Shown piece by piece: positions 1-7,139 of a DNA stretch of 64,000 bases. The stretch is from Hymenobacter persicinus (GTDB lineage Bacteria; Bacteroidota; Bacteroidia; Cytophagales; Hymenobacteraceae): NCBI RefSeq assembly GCF_004167665.1, contig NZ_SEWE01000001.1, positions 1-64,000 on the forward strand, written 5' to 3'. Numbering within the stretch: position 1 is the first letter of the stretch; the number at the start of each line of letters is the position of its first letter. The notes under the pieces are model-generated. The model was not told where the DNA came from and searched no databases. It was given only the letters and a program-made list of their open reading frames with translations. A program made the position numbers and the translations under genes.

Positions 1-2
1 TG

Positions 3-284
3 CCGGGCATCATGATTGACCCGGTGAAGCGCGTGGCCCGGGAAGCCGGCATGGCCGGCAACGAGCTGCAGCAGCAGACCACCCAGGAAATCAGCACGGC
101 CATCGACCGCTCGGCTTCGGCGGCCAATTCCGTGGTGGGCGTGGGCGGCCGGGTGGCCGCCTCGGTGCTGTCGCGGCCCAAGACCCGCACCAAGCTGCGC
201 GACGTGCTGCTGCCCGATGGCTACCCCATCCTGATTACCACCGCGGCCGCCGGCCAGCTGGGCCCGGAAGCCGCGAACCGTTAA
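3..284 (+). CDS. C-terminal part of a conjugal transfer protein (partial, TraM-like?)
   Basis: The frame is open to the left edge of the window, so this is probably the 3' end of a longer gene; the first internal ATG is at 12. It ends 30 bases before a VirB5-like gene in the same direction, so it belongs to the conjugation operon. The visible part is Ala/Gln-rich and closes with a basic segment (RPKTRTKLRDVLLPDGYPIL), which loosely resembles the basic, AGY-containing tails of Bacteroidota TraM proteins. The TraM idea is an inference from that tail and from position; no catalytic motif is visible. Confidence 0.45.
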   Translation, partial: PGIMIDPVKRVAREAGMAGNELQQQTTQEISTAIDRSASAANSVVGVGGRVAASVLSRPKTRTKLRDVLLPDGYPILITTAAAGQLGPEAANR

Positions 285-314
285 CCTTTTCTTTTCACCT
301 AACCGGATACGACG

Positions 315-1205
315 ATGAAAAAGATGCTTTTGCCGGCCTTCGTGGCCCTGGCGCTGGTTCTGATTCCGCGTGCTGACGCCGCGGCGCAAGCCGTGGTGAA
401 CGACCCGCTGCACATGGGCGTGCACATCGGCGACTTCGCCAAGCGCCTCGCTCAGTGGACCGAAACAGTCAAAAATTACCAGGTTATCAAGGACGCCAAG
501 CAGATTGCTGGCGTCACCAAGGACATCACCGGGCAGGTCAAGGACATTACCGACGAGACCCTGCAGCTGCAGCGCCAGGTGCAGGCCGACCTGCGCAAGG
601 TGCAGAGCATTCAGGATTTGCGCCTCTCCAACCCCCAGGAGCTGTTTGCCCGCGCCCTGGCCATGTCCGGCCGGGGGCAGAGCAACCAGTACATGCCCGT
701 GTTCCAGAAGGCCGAGCGCCTGCGCCAGGCCCTGCAGCTCAACAACCCCCAGCAGGACCTGAACACGGTGTACGACGTGTTTTCGCGCTTCGGTTCGGGT
801 GCCACGGCGGGCAACAACCGCATGAGCTCCCAGCAGTACCAGCTCAAGCGTGAGGAAGCGGCCGTCTCCACGTTTGCCTACGAGGAGATGATGCAGAAAA
901 AGAAGATTGCCACGGCCTTCGGCTACTACAAGATTGCCGATGAGATGACCCAGCAGAGCATCGAGCTGAACGCCACGCTGAAGAACCCCGGCCGTTACGC
1001 CATGACCGAAGGCGAGCGGATGGTGGCCCTGAATACCTCCAACGACAACATGATTAAGGCCATGCAGCTGCGCCAGGAAGCCGACCGGCTGCTGGCCGAA
1101 GCCGCCCAGCCCGGTCCCTCGCGGCAGGCGGCCGAAATGGTCTATTCCGACATCCTGGTGCAAAACGCCCTTATCAAAGCTGACCGGGCCCGCCCCCGCA
1201 ACTAA
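315..1205 (+). CDS. VirB5/TrbJ-like conjugal transfer protein
   Basis: A 296-residue protein with a signal peptide (residues 1-24, hydrophobic core then AAAQA). A helical body follows with the sequence DPLHMGVHIGDFAKRLAQW near residue 30 and a heptad-rich stretch at about 60-100. This layout, a secreted and mostly helical protein starting close to DP and FA motifs, is that of TrbJ/VirB5, the minor pilus component of type IV secretion systems, which acts in the periplasm and at the pilus tip. It lies in tandem with a TraO-like gene 6 bases downstream, which supports a transfer role. The assignment rests on architecture and context, not on a catalytic motif. Confidence 0.6.
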   Translation: MKKMLLPAFVALALVLIPRADAAAQAVVNDPLHMGVHIGDFAKRLAQWTETVKNYQVIKDAKQIAGVTKDITGQVKDITDETLQLQRQVQADLRKVQSIQDLRLSNPQELFARALAMSGRGQSNQYMPVFQKAERLRQALQLNNPQQDLNTVYDVFSRFGSGATAGNNRMSSQQYQLKREEAAVSTFAYEEMMQKKKIATAFGYYKIADEMTQQSIELNATLKNPGRYAMTEGERMVALNTSNDNMIKAMQLRQEADRLLAEAAQPGPSRQAAEMVYSDILVQNALIKADRARPRN

Positions 1206-1211
1206 CCCCGT

Positions 1212-1751
1212 ATGAAAAACCTATTGCTAGTGGCCCTGCTGCTGGCGGAGGCCGGCGCCGTGCCGGCCTCCGCCCAGCGCCACGTTCAACACATTTCCAG
1301 CTGGGGCGCCCACCTGGGGCGCTCCGAGAAGGGCGACTACTACGAGCTGAGCTACACCAGCATGCTCACCAACCGCCTGGCCCTGCGCGCCAGCGGGCTG
1401 CGCGACGCCGGCACCCTCAGCGGCCGGGGTGAATACGCCAGCTACGTGGGCCGGGTGCTGCTCGCCCCGCAGCTGTTTCGCCTGGGCGAAGTGGCCTACG
1501 TGCACCTACTGCTGGGGGCCGCCGCCGGTTACGAGCGTACCGGCGAAAACGGCACTGGTGAGCTGGCCCCTGATGCCAAGGAGCCGCAACGCTTCACCTA
1601 CGGCCCGCAGGCCGGGGCTGAAGTCGACTGCTTTCTGGGCAACCGGCTCTCGCTCGTGGCCACCGCTACCAAGGGCTACCTGTTCAACACCCCCCTCATC
1701 GACCAATGGCCGGGCTATGCCAGCGCCGGCCTGCGGTACCACTTCCGCTAA
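1212..1751 (+). CDS. TraO-like outer-membrane conjugation protein
   Basis: A 179-residue exported protein: signal peptide 1-21 ending in ASA, then alternating hydrophobic/polar beta strands and a terminal aromatic residue (GLRYHFR), as in small outer-membrane barrels. The succession of a strand-rich region, a central GAAAGYERTGEN loop and a final GLRYHF strand fits the Bacteroidota TraO family, an outer-membrane part of the conjugation apparatus. It starts 6 bases after the VirB5-like gene and is followed 18 bases later by a lipoprotein gene, so all three are probably co-transcribed. Other small OmpW-like barrels cannot be excluded. Confidence 0.55.
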   Translation: MKNLLLVALLLAEAGAVPASAQRHVQHISSWGAHLGRSEKGDYYELSYTSMLTNRLALRASGLRDAGTLSGRGEYASYVGRVLLAPQLFRLGEVAYVHLLLGAAAGYERTGENGTGELAPDAKEPQRFTYGPQAGAEVDCFLGNRLSLVATATKGYLFNTPLIDQWPGYASAGLRYHFR

Positions 1752-1769
1752 CCCCTGCCTTTCTGACCT

Positions 1770-2159
1770 ATGAAACGACTGACCTATCTGCTGCTCAGTA
1801 GCCTCTTCCTGGTTACTGCGGCCGGCTGTTCCAAGGACGATGCGACGCCCGCCGGCCCCAGGGAATACCAGGTTGAGTACCGGATTTCTTCCACCACCGC
1901 CCCATTGTCCGATTACCTCAGCTACGACAACGAAAGCGGCGGCACGACTACCCTAAGCAACGTCCCGCTGCCGGCCACCTACCGCTTCAAGCGCACCATG
2001 AAGCAAGGCGACCACCTCAGTTTGCTGGCCAGCCTCGACGGGGGCACGGCCGCCTCGGAAATCACGGCGGCCATTTTGCTTGACGGGCGGGAAGTGAAAA
2101 AGGAAACCGGCCGCGGCGCCGATGCCCAGGCCGTGCCCGTGTACGTGATTGGGCAATAG
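1770..2159 (+). CDS. Conserved lipoprotein at the end of the transfer operon
   Basis: A 129-residue protein with a clear lipoprotein signal: Lys-Arg start, hydrophobic run, lipobox TAAGC with Cys20, then SKDD. The rest is a single beta-rich domain with a C-terminal pattern AILLDGREVKKETGRGADA, a form seen in small Bacteroidota lipoproteins with an Ig- or MmpS-like fold. It is the last gene before the terminator at 2200-2230. A surface or periplasmic accessory role in transfer is inferred only from operon position; no specific function is recognised. Confidence 0.6.
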   Translation: MKRLTYLLLSSLFLVTAAGCSKDDATPAGPREYQVEYRISSTTAPLSDYLSYDNESGGTTTLSNVPLPATYRFKRTMKQGDHLSLLASLDGGTAASEITAAILLDGREVKKETGRGADAQAVPVYVIGQ

Positions 2160-2199
2160 GGCAACGGCCGTGCGCCGTCGCATGGCCTAAAGCCATCAG

Positions 2200-2230
2200 A
2201 AAGCCCGTCCAGATAGCTGGACGGGCTTTT
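2200..2230. terminator. Rho-independent terminator, probably bidirectional
   Basis: A 13-bp perfect stem (AAAGCCCGTCCAG / CTGGACGGGCTTT) with a 4-base loop ATAG. It is followed by TTT on the plus strand and preceded by A residues for the minus strand. It sits 40 bases after the lipoprotein gene and 18 bases past the end of the opposing gene at 2248-2520, so it can serve both converging transcripts. Confidence 0.85.
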
Positions 2231-2247
2231 CTTGTATACGCTCGTTG

Positions 2248-2520
2248 CTACTCCGCTTTGGTCAGTTCGCGCTGCAGCAAGGCCTGCAGCTGGGAGTAGG
2301 AGTCCGGGCAGATGCGCACGGCGGGCTCCGCGGCGGTGCAGTACAGGAACGTGGGGTCGGCCAGCGCCACGGCACGGGCCCAGGCAGCTTCGGAAACGTG
2401 CGCGGAAAGGGATAATAAGGGAGTAAATTCTTCTTGGATGAGCCGAATGACCAGCGTTTGGATGGCAGGGCAAATGCTGGAAAAGCGGCGATACGGACTC
2501 GCAGCCATAGAAAATATCAA
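2248..2520 (-). CDS. Hypothetical small protein
   Basis: A 90-residue reading frame converging on the terminator at 2200-2230. Its composition (PAIQTLVIRLIQEEFTPLL, AWARAVALADPTFLYC, SQLQALLQREL) is that of a compact alpha-helical protein and unlike the Arg/Pro-rich shadow frames of the area. A second ATG four codons in (MAASPY) is an alternative start. No family is recognised. The overlapping longer minus frame at 1979-2614 is low-complexity and was rejected. Confidence 0.45.
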   Translation of the reverse strand: MIFSMAASPYRRFSSICPAIQTLVIRLIQEEFTPLLSLSAHVSEAAWARAVALADPTFLYCTAAEPAVRICPDSYSQLQALLQRELTKAE

Positions 2521-3100
2521 CGGAAAGGGTGGAAAACGCCCCGCCTGCAGCCACGGATTGGGGCCGGGCAGGAAATAGCTTATCAGCCCAGCCGCCCGCT
2601 TGAGGGCGCTGCATGTTGCTGATTTCAGTAAGTCAGGGTGCGTTACGCGAAGGAGCCCACGAAGAGGGCAGGCCGCTGCTGGATGGGCAGCGGCTGCCGG
2701 TGAGCCCAGCGCAGCCAGTCCGCAGAATGAGCCGCTGACGAGGGGCCGCTAGGCAAAGCGTAGGATTTCTGAGCTAGCATACTCGGCAATCAGTTTGGCA
2801 GGCAAAGCTAGCCAATACGGGCAAAACAGGCAGCTGTTACGCTTTTTAACTCGCAAAATTGATAGCATCCGGTACCAACTTTTACCAAGACGGCAACTCC
2901 CTGCTTAGGGAGGCCTGTGGTCTACTCAGCAAAACAGGAGAGTCTGAGCTGTAACCGCATACCTTATCAGAATTCCACGCAATCAGTTGCGCAGCTGAGC
3001 CTACTTGACGCATTCAGACGCCTCTTATTGGAATTTATTCACCAATTTCCGCCTCATACTGGAATTTTATCCTCATTCGCTATCCCCTGCGGCGCCGTCA
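2521..3100. other. Non-coding gap
   Basis: About 580 bases between a minus-strand gene and the tandem pair at 3101-3926. I see no convincing gene, RNA or strong hairpin. The base composition becomes more AT-rich after about 2800, consistent with a promoter region for the downstream plus-strand genes. Confidence 0.4.
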
Positions 3101-3544
3101 ATGGAAAATCAGAACACCTGGGCCACTCTGCTGGAGCTGCTGCACCAGGTCGATAGGGACCTCGCTGACCCGAGCGTGTATTACCTACTAGGCGGGCACT
3201 ACTACGACCGCGACAATCACCCGCGGCGCCGGCACTACCCGGCCGTGTTTTCCCTGCACCACGGCGAGGTCGCCAACCTTGAAATCGGTCCCGACTTCGT
3301 GGCCTTCGACACAGAGTTCGTGCGCCACCCGGAAGACGATGAGCCGCACGTCCCGGTCCCCTGGATTGACCGTTTTCGCGCCACGATTCCTTTCGAGCAG
3401 CTCTACCAGTTGCTGCGCAAAGTCATCCCGCCCGGGGAGGAAGTAGACGAGCAACTCTCCTTTCTACCGACCGAGTCGGTGTACTACAACGAGCGTATCC
3501 ACCGCGAGAACTACCCCACCCCGTGGACTATTAACCAGCCGTAA
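3101..3544 (+). CDS. Hypothetical protein, first member of a tandem paralogous pair
   Basis: The chosen start is ATG 3101 (MENQNTWATLLELLHQ), giving 147 residues; upstream in-frame codons look non-coding. The protein is soluble and acidic/aromatic, with a central segment VFSLHHGEVANLEIGPDFVA and a later FEQLYQLLRKVIPPGEE. The same order of segments recurs in the next gene (LGTLHLHQSTMWNLQIGTDGF, then YANIWQVLRGDGP). Both start with a L-L/VLHQV helix. The two genes are therefore diverged tandem duplicates. I do not recognise the family; the neighbouring gene at 3928 appears to be in the same operon. Confidence 0.6.
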   Translation: MENQNTWATLLELLHQVDRDLADPSVYYLLGGHYYDRDNHPRRRHYPAVFSLHHGEVANLEIGPDFVAFDTEFVRHPEDDEPHVPVPWIDRFRATIPFEQLYQLLRKVIPPGEEVDEQLSFLPTESVYYNERIHRENYPTPWTINQP

Positions 3545-3554
3545 CGACCGTCTT

Positions 3555-3926
3555 ATGCCCCGCGAGCCGCATGATGTAGCCGCCGTTCTGCACCAGGTGC
3601 ACGCCGGCCTTTCCAACCCGCAGCATCACTTCATGGTGTGCACGACCTACTTTGAGACGGAGAACGGCCCGGTCATGCTCGGCACGCTGCATCTGCACCA
3701 GAGCACGATGTGGAATCTGCAAATCGGGACCGACGGTTTCGTGTGTGAGGTGCTGCTCCAGCCCGGCAGCCAGCAGCCCCGCTCGTCGGTGCGCGTAGCC
3801 TACGCCAACATCTGGCAGGTGCTGCGCGGGGATGGGCCCAACTTCAACGCCGGCAAGCGGGAGGGTGTGCTCTACGAAAACAACCACGTCTTATCCACCT
3901 TTGCCAAGCAGGGGCTGACTGAATAG
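3555..3926 (+). CDS. Hypothetical protein, second member of the tandem pair
   Basis: A 123-residue soluble protein starting 10 bases after the upstream paralogue and ending 1 base before the next start codon. Its N-terminal DVAAVLHQVHAGLSNP lines up with LLELLHQVDRDLADP of the upstream protein. Its TLHLHQSTMWNLQIGTDGF segment lines up with SLHHGEVANLEIGPDF, and its C-terminal VLYENNHV with VYYNERIH. No signal peptide, membrane segment or catalytic motif is visible. Function unknown; the duplication suggests either two partners in a heteromer or two specificities. Confidence 0.6.
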   Translation: MPREPHDVAAVLHQVHAGLSNPQHHFMVCTTYFETENGPVMLGTLHLHQSTMWNLQIGTDGFVCEVLLQPGSQQPRSSVRVAYANIWQVLRGDGPNFNAGKREGVLYENNHVLSTFAKQGLTE

Positions 3927-3927
3927 C

Positions 3928-4305
3928 ATGGAAGAACTGTTGCACCCACGCCACCCGCTCGACAAGCACCACCAGGCCCAGCTGCAAACCTTGCAGCAGC
4001 TGCCCGAAGGCCAGCGGGCCGAGATGGCCCGGCTGTTCCGCCTGGGCAACGCCACGTATCGGTACCAGCAGTTGGCCGACGGCGAAGTCACGGAGGAGGA
4101 TTATCGGCACTGGCTGGAAGGATTGCCCGAACGTTTTCGCCAGGCCATGGAGAAAGGCGGCTTTGCGGGCGCTAAATCCAGCCTGGCCCTGCGCCGGCAT
4201 GCGCTGGAGCGGCGCGACGTGGGCTATTCCGCTTTTATGCAGGCCATTTTGTCCCCGGAAGACTGGGCCTTCGAGCAGCAGCAGCGGGCTGCCGCCGGGC
4301 TGTAG
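3928..4305 (+). CDS. Hypothetical helical protein
   Basis: A 125-residue, strongly helical, Gln/Glu/Arg-rich cytoplasmic protein (QLQTLQQLPEGQRAEMARLF; DWAFEQQQRAAAGL at the end). Its ATG lies 1 base after the stop of the preceding gene, so it is almost certainly translated from the same transcript as the tandem paralogues. No family recognised. Confidence 0.55.
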   Translation: MEELLHPRHPLDKHHQAQLQTLQQLPEGQRAEMARLFRLGNATYRYQQLADGEVTEEDYRHWLEGLPERFRQAMEKGGFAGAKSSLALRRHALERRDVGYSAFMQAILSPEDWAFEQQQRAAAGL

Positions 4306-4381
4306 AACAGGGTATCATCGGGGAACCTCAACCTGTTGCAAGCGCTGGCTTCTTCCCAAATCGAACGAGCCCCATACCGAG

Positions 4382-4500
4382 TGAGCCTATTGTGAGCCCA
4401 TTGCTATGGCATGACCTCTCGCTAAAAAAGGCCCCTGCGTGCTGGAAAACCGCTTCCAACAAATCCAACTCCGGAGTGGTGAGCCCTTTGTGAGCCCATT
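4382..4500. repeat. Pair of 21-bp direct repeats with TGAGCC units
   Basis: TGAGCCTATTGTGAGCCCAT(T) at 4382-4402 and a copy differing at two bases at 4480-4500. Each repeat itself contains two TGAGCC units about one helical turn apart. They lie between the helical gene and a perfect hairpin at 4510-4544, on the side facing the tyrosine recombinase at 5937. They could be recombinase arm sites or regulator sites; the sequence alone does not decide. Confidence 0.5.
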
Positions 4501-4509
4501 AGGGAAAAA

Positions 4510-4544
4510 GTAAACATTAAAACAACCTCTGTTTTAATGTTTAC
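4510..4544. repeat. Perfect 15-bp inverted repeat
   Basis: GTAAACATTAAAACA at 4510-4524 and its exact complement at 4530-4544, with loop ACCTC. It is AT-rich with no poly-T tail, so an operator or recombination site fits better than a terminator. It stands in a gene-free stretch together with the repeats at 4382-4500 and 4594-4639. Confidence 0.6.
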
Positions 4545-4593
4545 GCTGGTTGTTGACCTTAAAAGACCTGTTTGGTCACCAGCAATATGGCGG

Positions 4594-4639
4594 ATGCGGA
4601 GAATATCCTGCGTATTTACCGCATATTATGCGGAGAATA
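4594..4639. repeat. 12-bp direct repeat and 15-bp palindrome
   Basis: ATGCGGAGAATA occurs at 4594-4605 and again at 4628-4639, 34 bases apart. Between and overlapping them, CCGCATATTATGCGG (4619-4633) is a perfect 7+1+7 palindrome. This arrangement resembles core sites of tyrosine recombinases, and such a recombinase is encoded 1.3 kb downstream. That use is an inference. The rest of the gene-free stretch 4306-4898 shows nothing else I can support. Confidence 0.45.
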
Positions 4640-4898
4640 ACCCCTTACATCCACCAACACGCTGCATAGCCAAATGCTCCCAGGATAGGCGGGCCGGGAC
4701 ATCGCCGACCTGGTAGAGAAAGTCTCGGCCGGGACAGCGCCGGCGGCCGCAGCACCAACTACCGCCTGCGGTGGCCGGATGCCTCTGGATTGGGTGAAAG
4801 CTTGCGCACTCCTTAATTAAGGAGGGGTACGACACAACGGGCACGTTTGATAAGGGCTTAAACCTGCACGCTCCATTTTATAGCGCCAGGCTTAAGCG

Positions 4899-5624
4899 TC
4901 ATCGGATGTTCCACCGGGGAGCGTTGGGCAGGGCCGCAGTGGTGAGGCCGAGCCGGTAGGTGGTGAACGGGTTGAGGGTTATCCGCAGTCTAGCGGCCCC
5001 CTGTATATCGCCCTGTAGTTCCAACAGCGCACCGAGCACCGCGCGGGCGCGCGGCGGAGCCAGGGTAGTGGCCAGTCCCACAAGGCGGCGGCGCTCTGCT
5101 AGGGCAAGGCTTTTAATGTGGCTCTGTACCTGGGCCAAGACTTTATCGGGCCGGGCATCGGGAATGCGGCGCAGGTCGCGCAGTACCTCCAGCCACTGGA
5201 GCAACGGCACGTCGCTGGCACGCTCCGGCGCCGGGCGCACCACAAACGCTACCCGCTTTGGCCGGGTGCGCCGCGGCTTGGCTGTTGTCACTTTGATGGT
5301 GACAGGCACCTGGGTAGTCAGACCCAGCTGGTTATAAAGTGCGGCGCCAGTGAGGTAGGCTGATACTACTCCTTCTTGGGTAGTCAGGGTGCGTAGTATG
5401 GCCCCCTCGGACAGCGGCAGCGGGCCAAACCGGCTGTTCTGTGGCCGGTAGTACTGCCCCTTGGCGTAGCGGACCACCAGCCCTTCCCGGCCTAGGCGAC
5501 TCAGGGCCGCTGCTACCGCGCCAAACTCTGACGGCTCCGTCACTAGGTCTTCGTAGGTCAGCAGATTACCGGGCTCAGCCGCTAACACCTGCTGGCGGAC
5601 TCGATGCATAATAGACTCCGGCAT
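4899..5624 (-). CDS. AbiEi-like (DUF6088) type IV antitoxin/transcriptional regulator
   Basis: A 241-residue protein. Its N-terminal half (about 1-95) is a winged-helix unit: helix MHRVRQQVLAAEPGNLLTYEDL, then ALSRLGREGLVVRYAKGQYY, then PLSEGAILRTL. A basic segment KPRRTRPKRV follows near residues 145-155. This is the pattern of the DUF6088/AbiEi antitoxin family, in which the N-terminal domain binds inverted repeats in its own promoter. An 18-bp perfect inverted repeat lies 35 bases upstream of this start, as expected for autoregulation. The usual AbiEii nucleotidyltransferase toxin should lie downstream (4640-4898) but no reading frame for it is present, so the regulator seems orphaned. Confidence 0.65.
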   Translation of the reverse strand: MPESIMHRVRQQVLAAEPGNLLTYEDLVTEPSEFGAVAAALSRLGREGLVVRYAKGQYYRPQNSRFGPLPLSEGAILRTLTTQEGVVSAYLTGAALYNQLGLTTQVPVTIKVTTAKPRRTRPKRVAFVVRPAPERASDVPLLQWLEVLRDLRRIPDARPDKVLAQVQSHIKSLALAERRRLVGLATTLAPPRARAVLGALLELQGDIQGAARLRITLNPFTTYRLGLTTAALPNAPRWNIR

Positions 5625-5658
5625 AGGACGCGTTGAAATTGATTGGGCAAAGCACGTT

Positions 5659-5696
5659 ACAGTGTCAAGTTTTTACAAGTAAAAACTTGACACTGT
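5659..5696. promoter_or_regulatory. 18-bp palindromic operator upstream of the AbiEi-like gene
   Basis: Perfect inverted repeat ACAGTGTCAAGTTTTTAC (5659-5676) with its complement at 5679-5696 and a 2-base centre. It lies 35 bases upstream of the minus-strand AbiEi-like start, covering the expected -33 region, so autorepression is the natural reading. It could alternatively be a terminator-like hairpin, but no gene reads into it from the right. Confidence 0.65.
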
Positions 5697-5878
5697 TTTC
5701 CCCTAGCCGGAGTTCTTGCCGCTGAACGAGCACTGGCTTGTACCCCGGCAAGTGAATCGGCAACACGGAGCAGTCCTGGTACGAGCGAAGAGGCCGGCTT
5801 CAGGTCGCTTAGCAGTGTGGTAGGTCACGCACAAATATTCTAGCCAGCCTTACCAAGCTCACCTAAGCCAGTGCCAAG

Positions 5879-5913
5879 TTTAGACATCATAATTGTTACT
5901 TATGATGCCTAAA
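5879..5913. promoter_or_regulatory. Near-perfect 14-bp inverted repeat before the recombinase gene
   Basis: TTTAGACATCATAA (5879-5892) and TTATGATGCCTAAA (5900-5913) are inverted copies with one mismatch, separated by 7 bases. It sits immediately upstream of the -7 box of the recombinase promoter, so it can be an operator for that gene or a binding site of the recombinase itself. Confidence 0.6.
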
Positions 5914-5923
5914 CTATTTTGGC

Positions 5924-5931
5924 TACTTTTG
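5924..5931 (+). promoter_or_regulatory. Bacteroidota-type -7 promoter element for the recombinase
   Basis: TACTTTTG matches the TAnnTTTG consensus. Transcription would start about 7 bases later, at or next to the ATG at 5937, which implies a leaderless or nearly leaderless mRNA. It also supports choosing ATG 5937 rather than the in-frame start at 5919. Confidence 0.6.
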
Positions 5932-5936
5932 TCCGC

Positions 5937-6950
5937 ATGAGCACCGAACTCACCCGCATCCCCGACCAGCCGCAGGCCTTAGGTTCCCAACTCGCTACCG
6001 CCGCCGATAACGTCGCCCGCTACCTCAAGCTCGGACTGGAGGGCGCTGACAATACGGTGCTCGCGTACTCGGCCGATTTGAAAAGCTTCGGGGAGTACTG
6101 CGCGCTGCACGGCCTGTGCCCGCTGCCGGCCGACGTAGCTACTGTGGCCCGGTATGCAGCTGACCTGGCCGACATCCCGCGTAAGCTCTCGACCATCAAG
6201 CGGCACTTGGCCGCCATTCACAAGCACCACCAGTTGCGCGGCTACCCCTCGCCGGTGCACGCCGACGAGTTGGCCCTAGTCATAGAAGGTATCACGCGCA
6301 CGTTAGGCAAGCGGCAAAAGCAGGCGCCGGCGTTTACGGTGGAGGAACTCAAGGAAAGTATTCGTCGACTGGATGTCACCAAAACGGCCGGGCTACGTGA
6401 CCGGGCCCTGCTGCTGCTGGGCTTCGCCGGGGCCTTCCGCCGCTCCGAACTCGTGGCCCTGAACGTGGAGCACTTGGAATTTACTGAGCGGGCACTGATT
6501 GTGCACCTGCCCAAAAGCAAAACCAACCAGGCCGGTGAGGCCGAAGATAAGGCCGTGTTCTATGCGGCGACGGCGGCCTTCTGTCCAGTGCGCTGCACCC
6601 GCGCCTGGGTACAACAACTAGGCCGGAGCACGGGACCTTTATTCGTGTCACTCAAGCGCGGCAAAGTCAAAGGCGAGGCGATACCCACTCAAAAGCGCCT
6701 GTCGGCCCTGCGCGTGAACAGACTGGTGCAGCTCCACCTGAACCACGACGAGGAAGGTCACAAGATTCCAGAGAAGAACTACTCTGCACATTCCCTGCGC
6801 GTCTCCTTTATAACAGTGTCAGTGATACGGGGCCAGTCCAACCGTTTTATTAAGAACCAGACCAAGCAGAAGACCGACGCAATGATTGACCGTTACTCGC
6901 GTCTGGATGATGTAGTCAGCTTTAATGCAGCGCAAAACTTAGGCTTATAA
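5937..6950 (+). CDS. Tyrosine recombinase/integrase
   Basis: A 337-residue phage-integrase-family recombinase. An N-terminal SAM-like core-binding domain (about 20-125, with TVLAYSADLKSFGEYC) is followed by the catalytic domain. Visible catalytic residues are Arg169 (GAFRRSEL), the beta-hairpin Lys in PKSK, His285 and Arg288 in HSLR, and the nucleophile Tyr320 in IDRYSR. The position usually occupied by the second His/Trp reads TKQK instead of TGH. It lies alone between the AbiEi-like gene and hsdM, next to several palindromes, so it may have mobilised this region or may resolve plasmid multimers. Confidence 0.9.
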   Translation: MSTELTRIPDQPQALGSQLATAADNVARYLKLGLEGADNTVLAYSADLKSFGEYCALHGLCPLPADVATVARYAADLADIPRKLSTIKRHLAAIHKHHQLRGYPSPVHADELALVIEGITRTLGKRQKQAPAFTVEELKESIRRLDVTKTAGLRDRALLLLGFAGAFRRSELVALNVEHLEFTERALIVHLPKSKTNQAGEAEDKAVFYAATAAFCPVRCTRAWVQQLGRSTGPLFVSLKRGKVKGEAIPTQKRLSALRVNRLVQLHLNHDEEGHKIPEKNYSAHSLRVSFITVSVIRGQSNRFIKNQTKQKTDAMIDRYSRLDDVVSFNAAQNLGL

Positions 6951-7139
6951 ACACTATTAAAATGGTCACGAGCGTGGCCCTTATTTTTAGCAAAGCCCAC
7001 CCTACATTCGAGTACATTTGCTCTTTGCTAGCACTTGAAACCATAGCAAACACTGGAAGGGCTTTCGTCTCGCCACCGACCAAGCTGGAAAGCAATAACA
7101 GAAACGAGCGCCCACAACAAAGCGCTAATTGACTTATAG

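Noticed and set aside
1979..2614. 211-codon minus-strand frame running through the terminator
   Set aside because: Crosses the lipoprotein gene and a strong terminator; the shorter frame at 2248-2520 is more protein-like.
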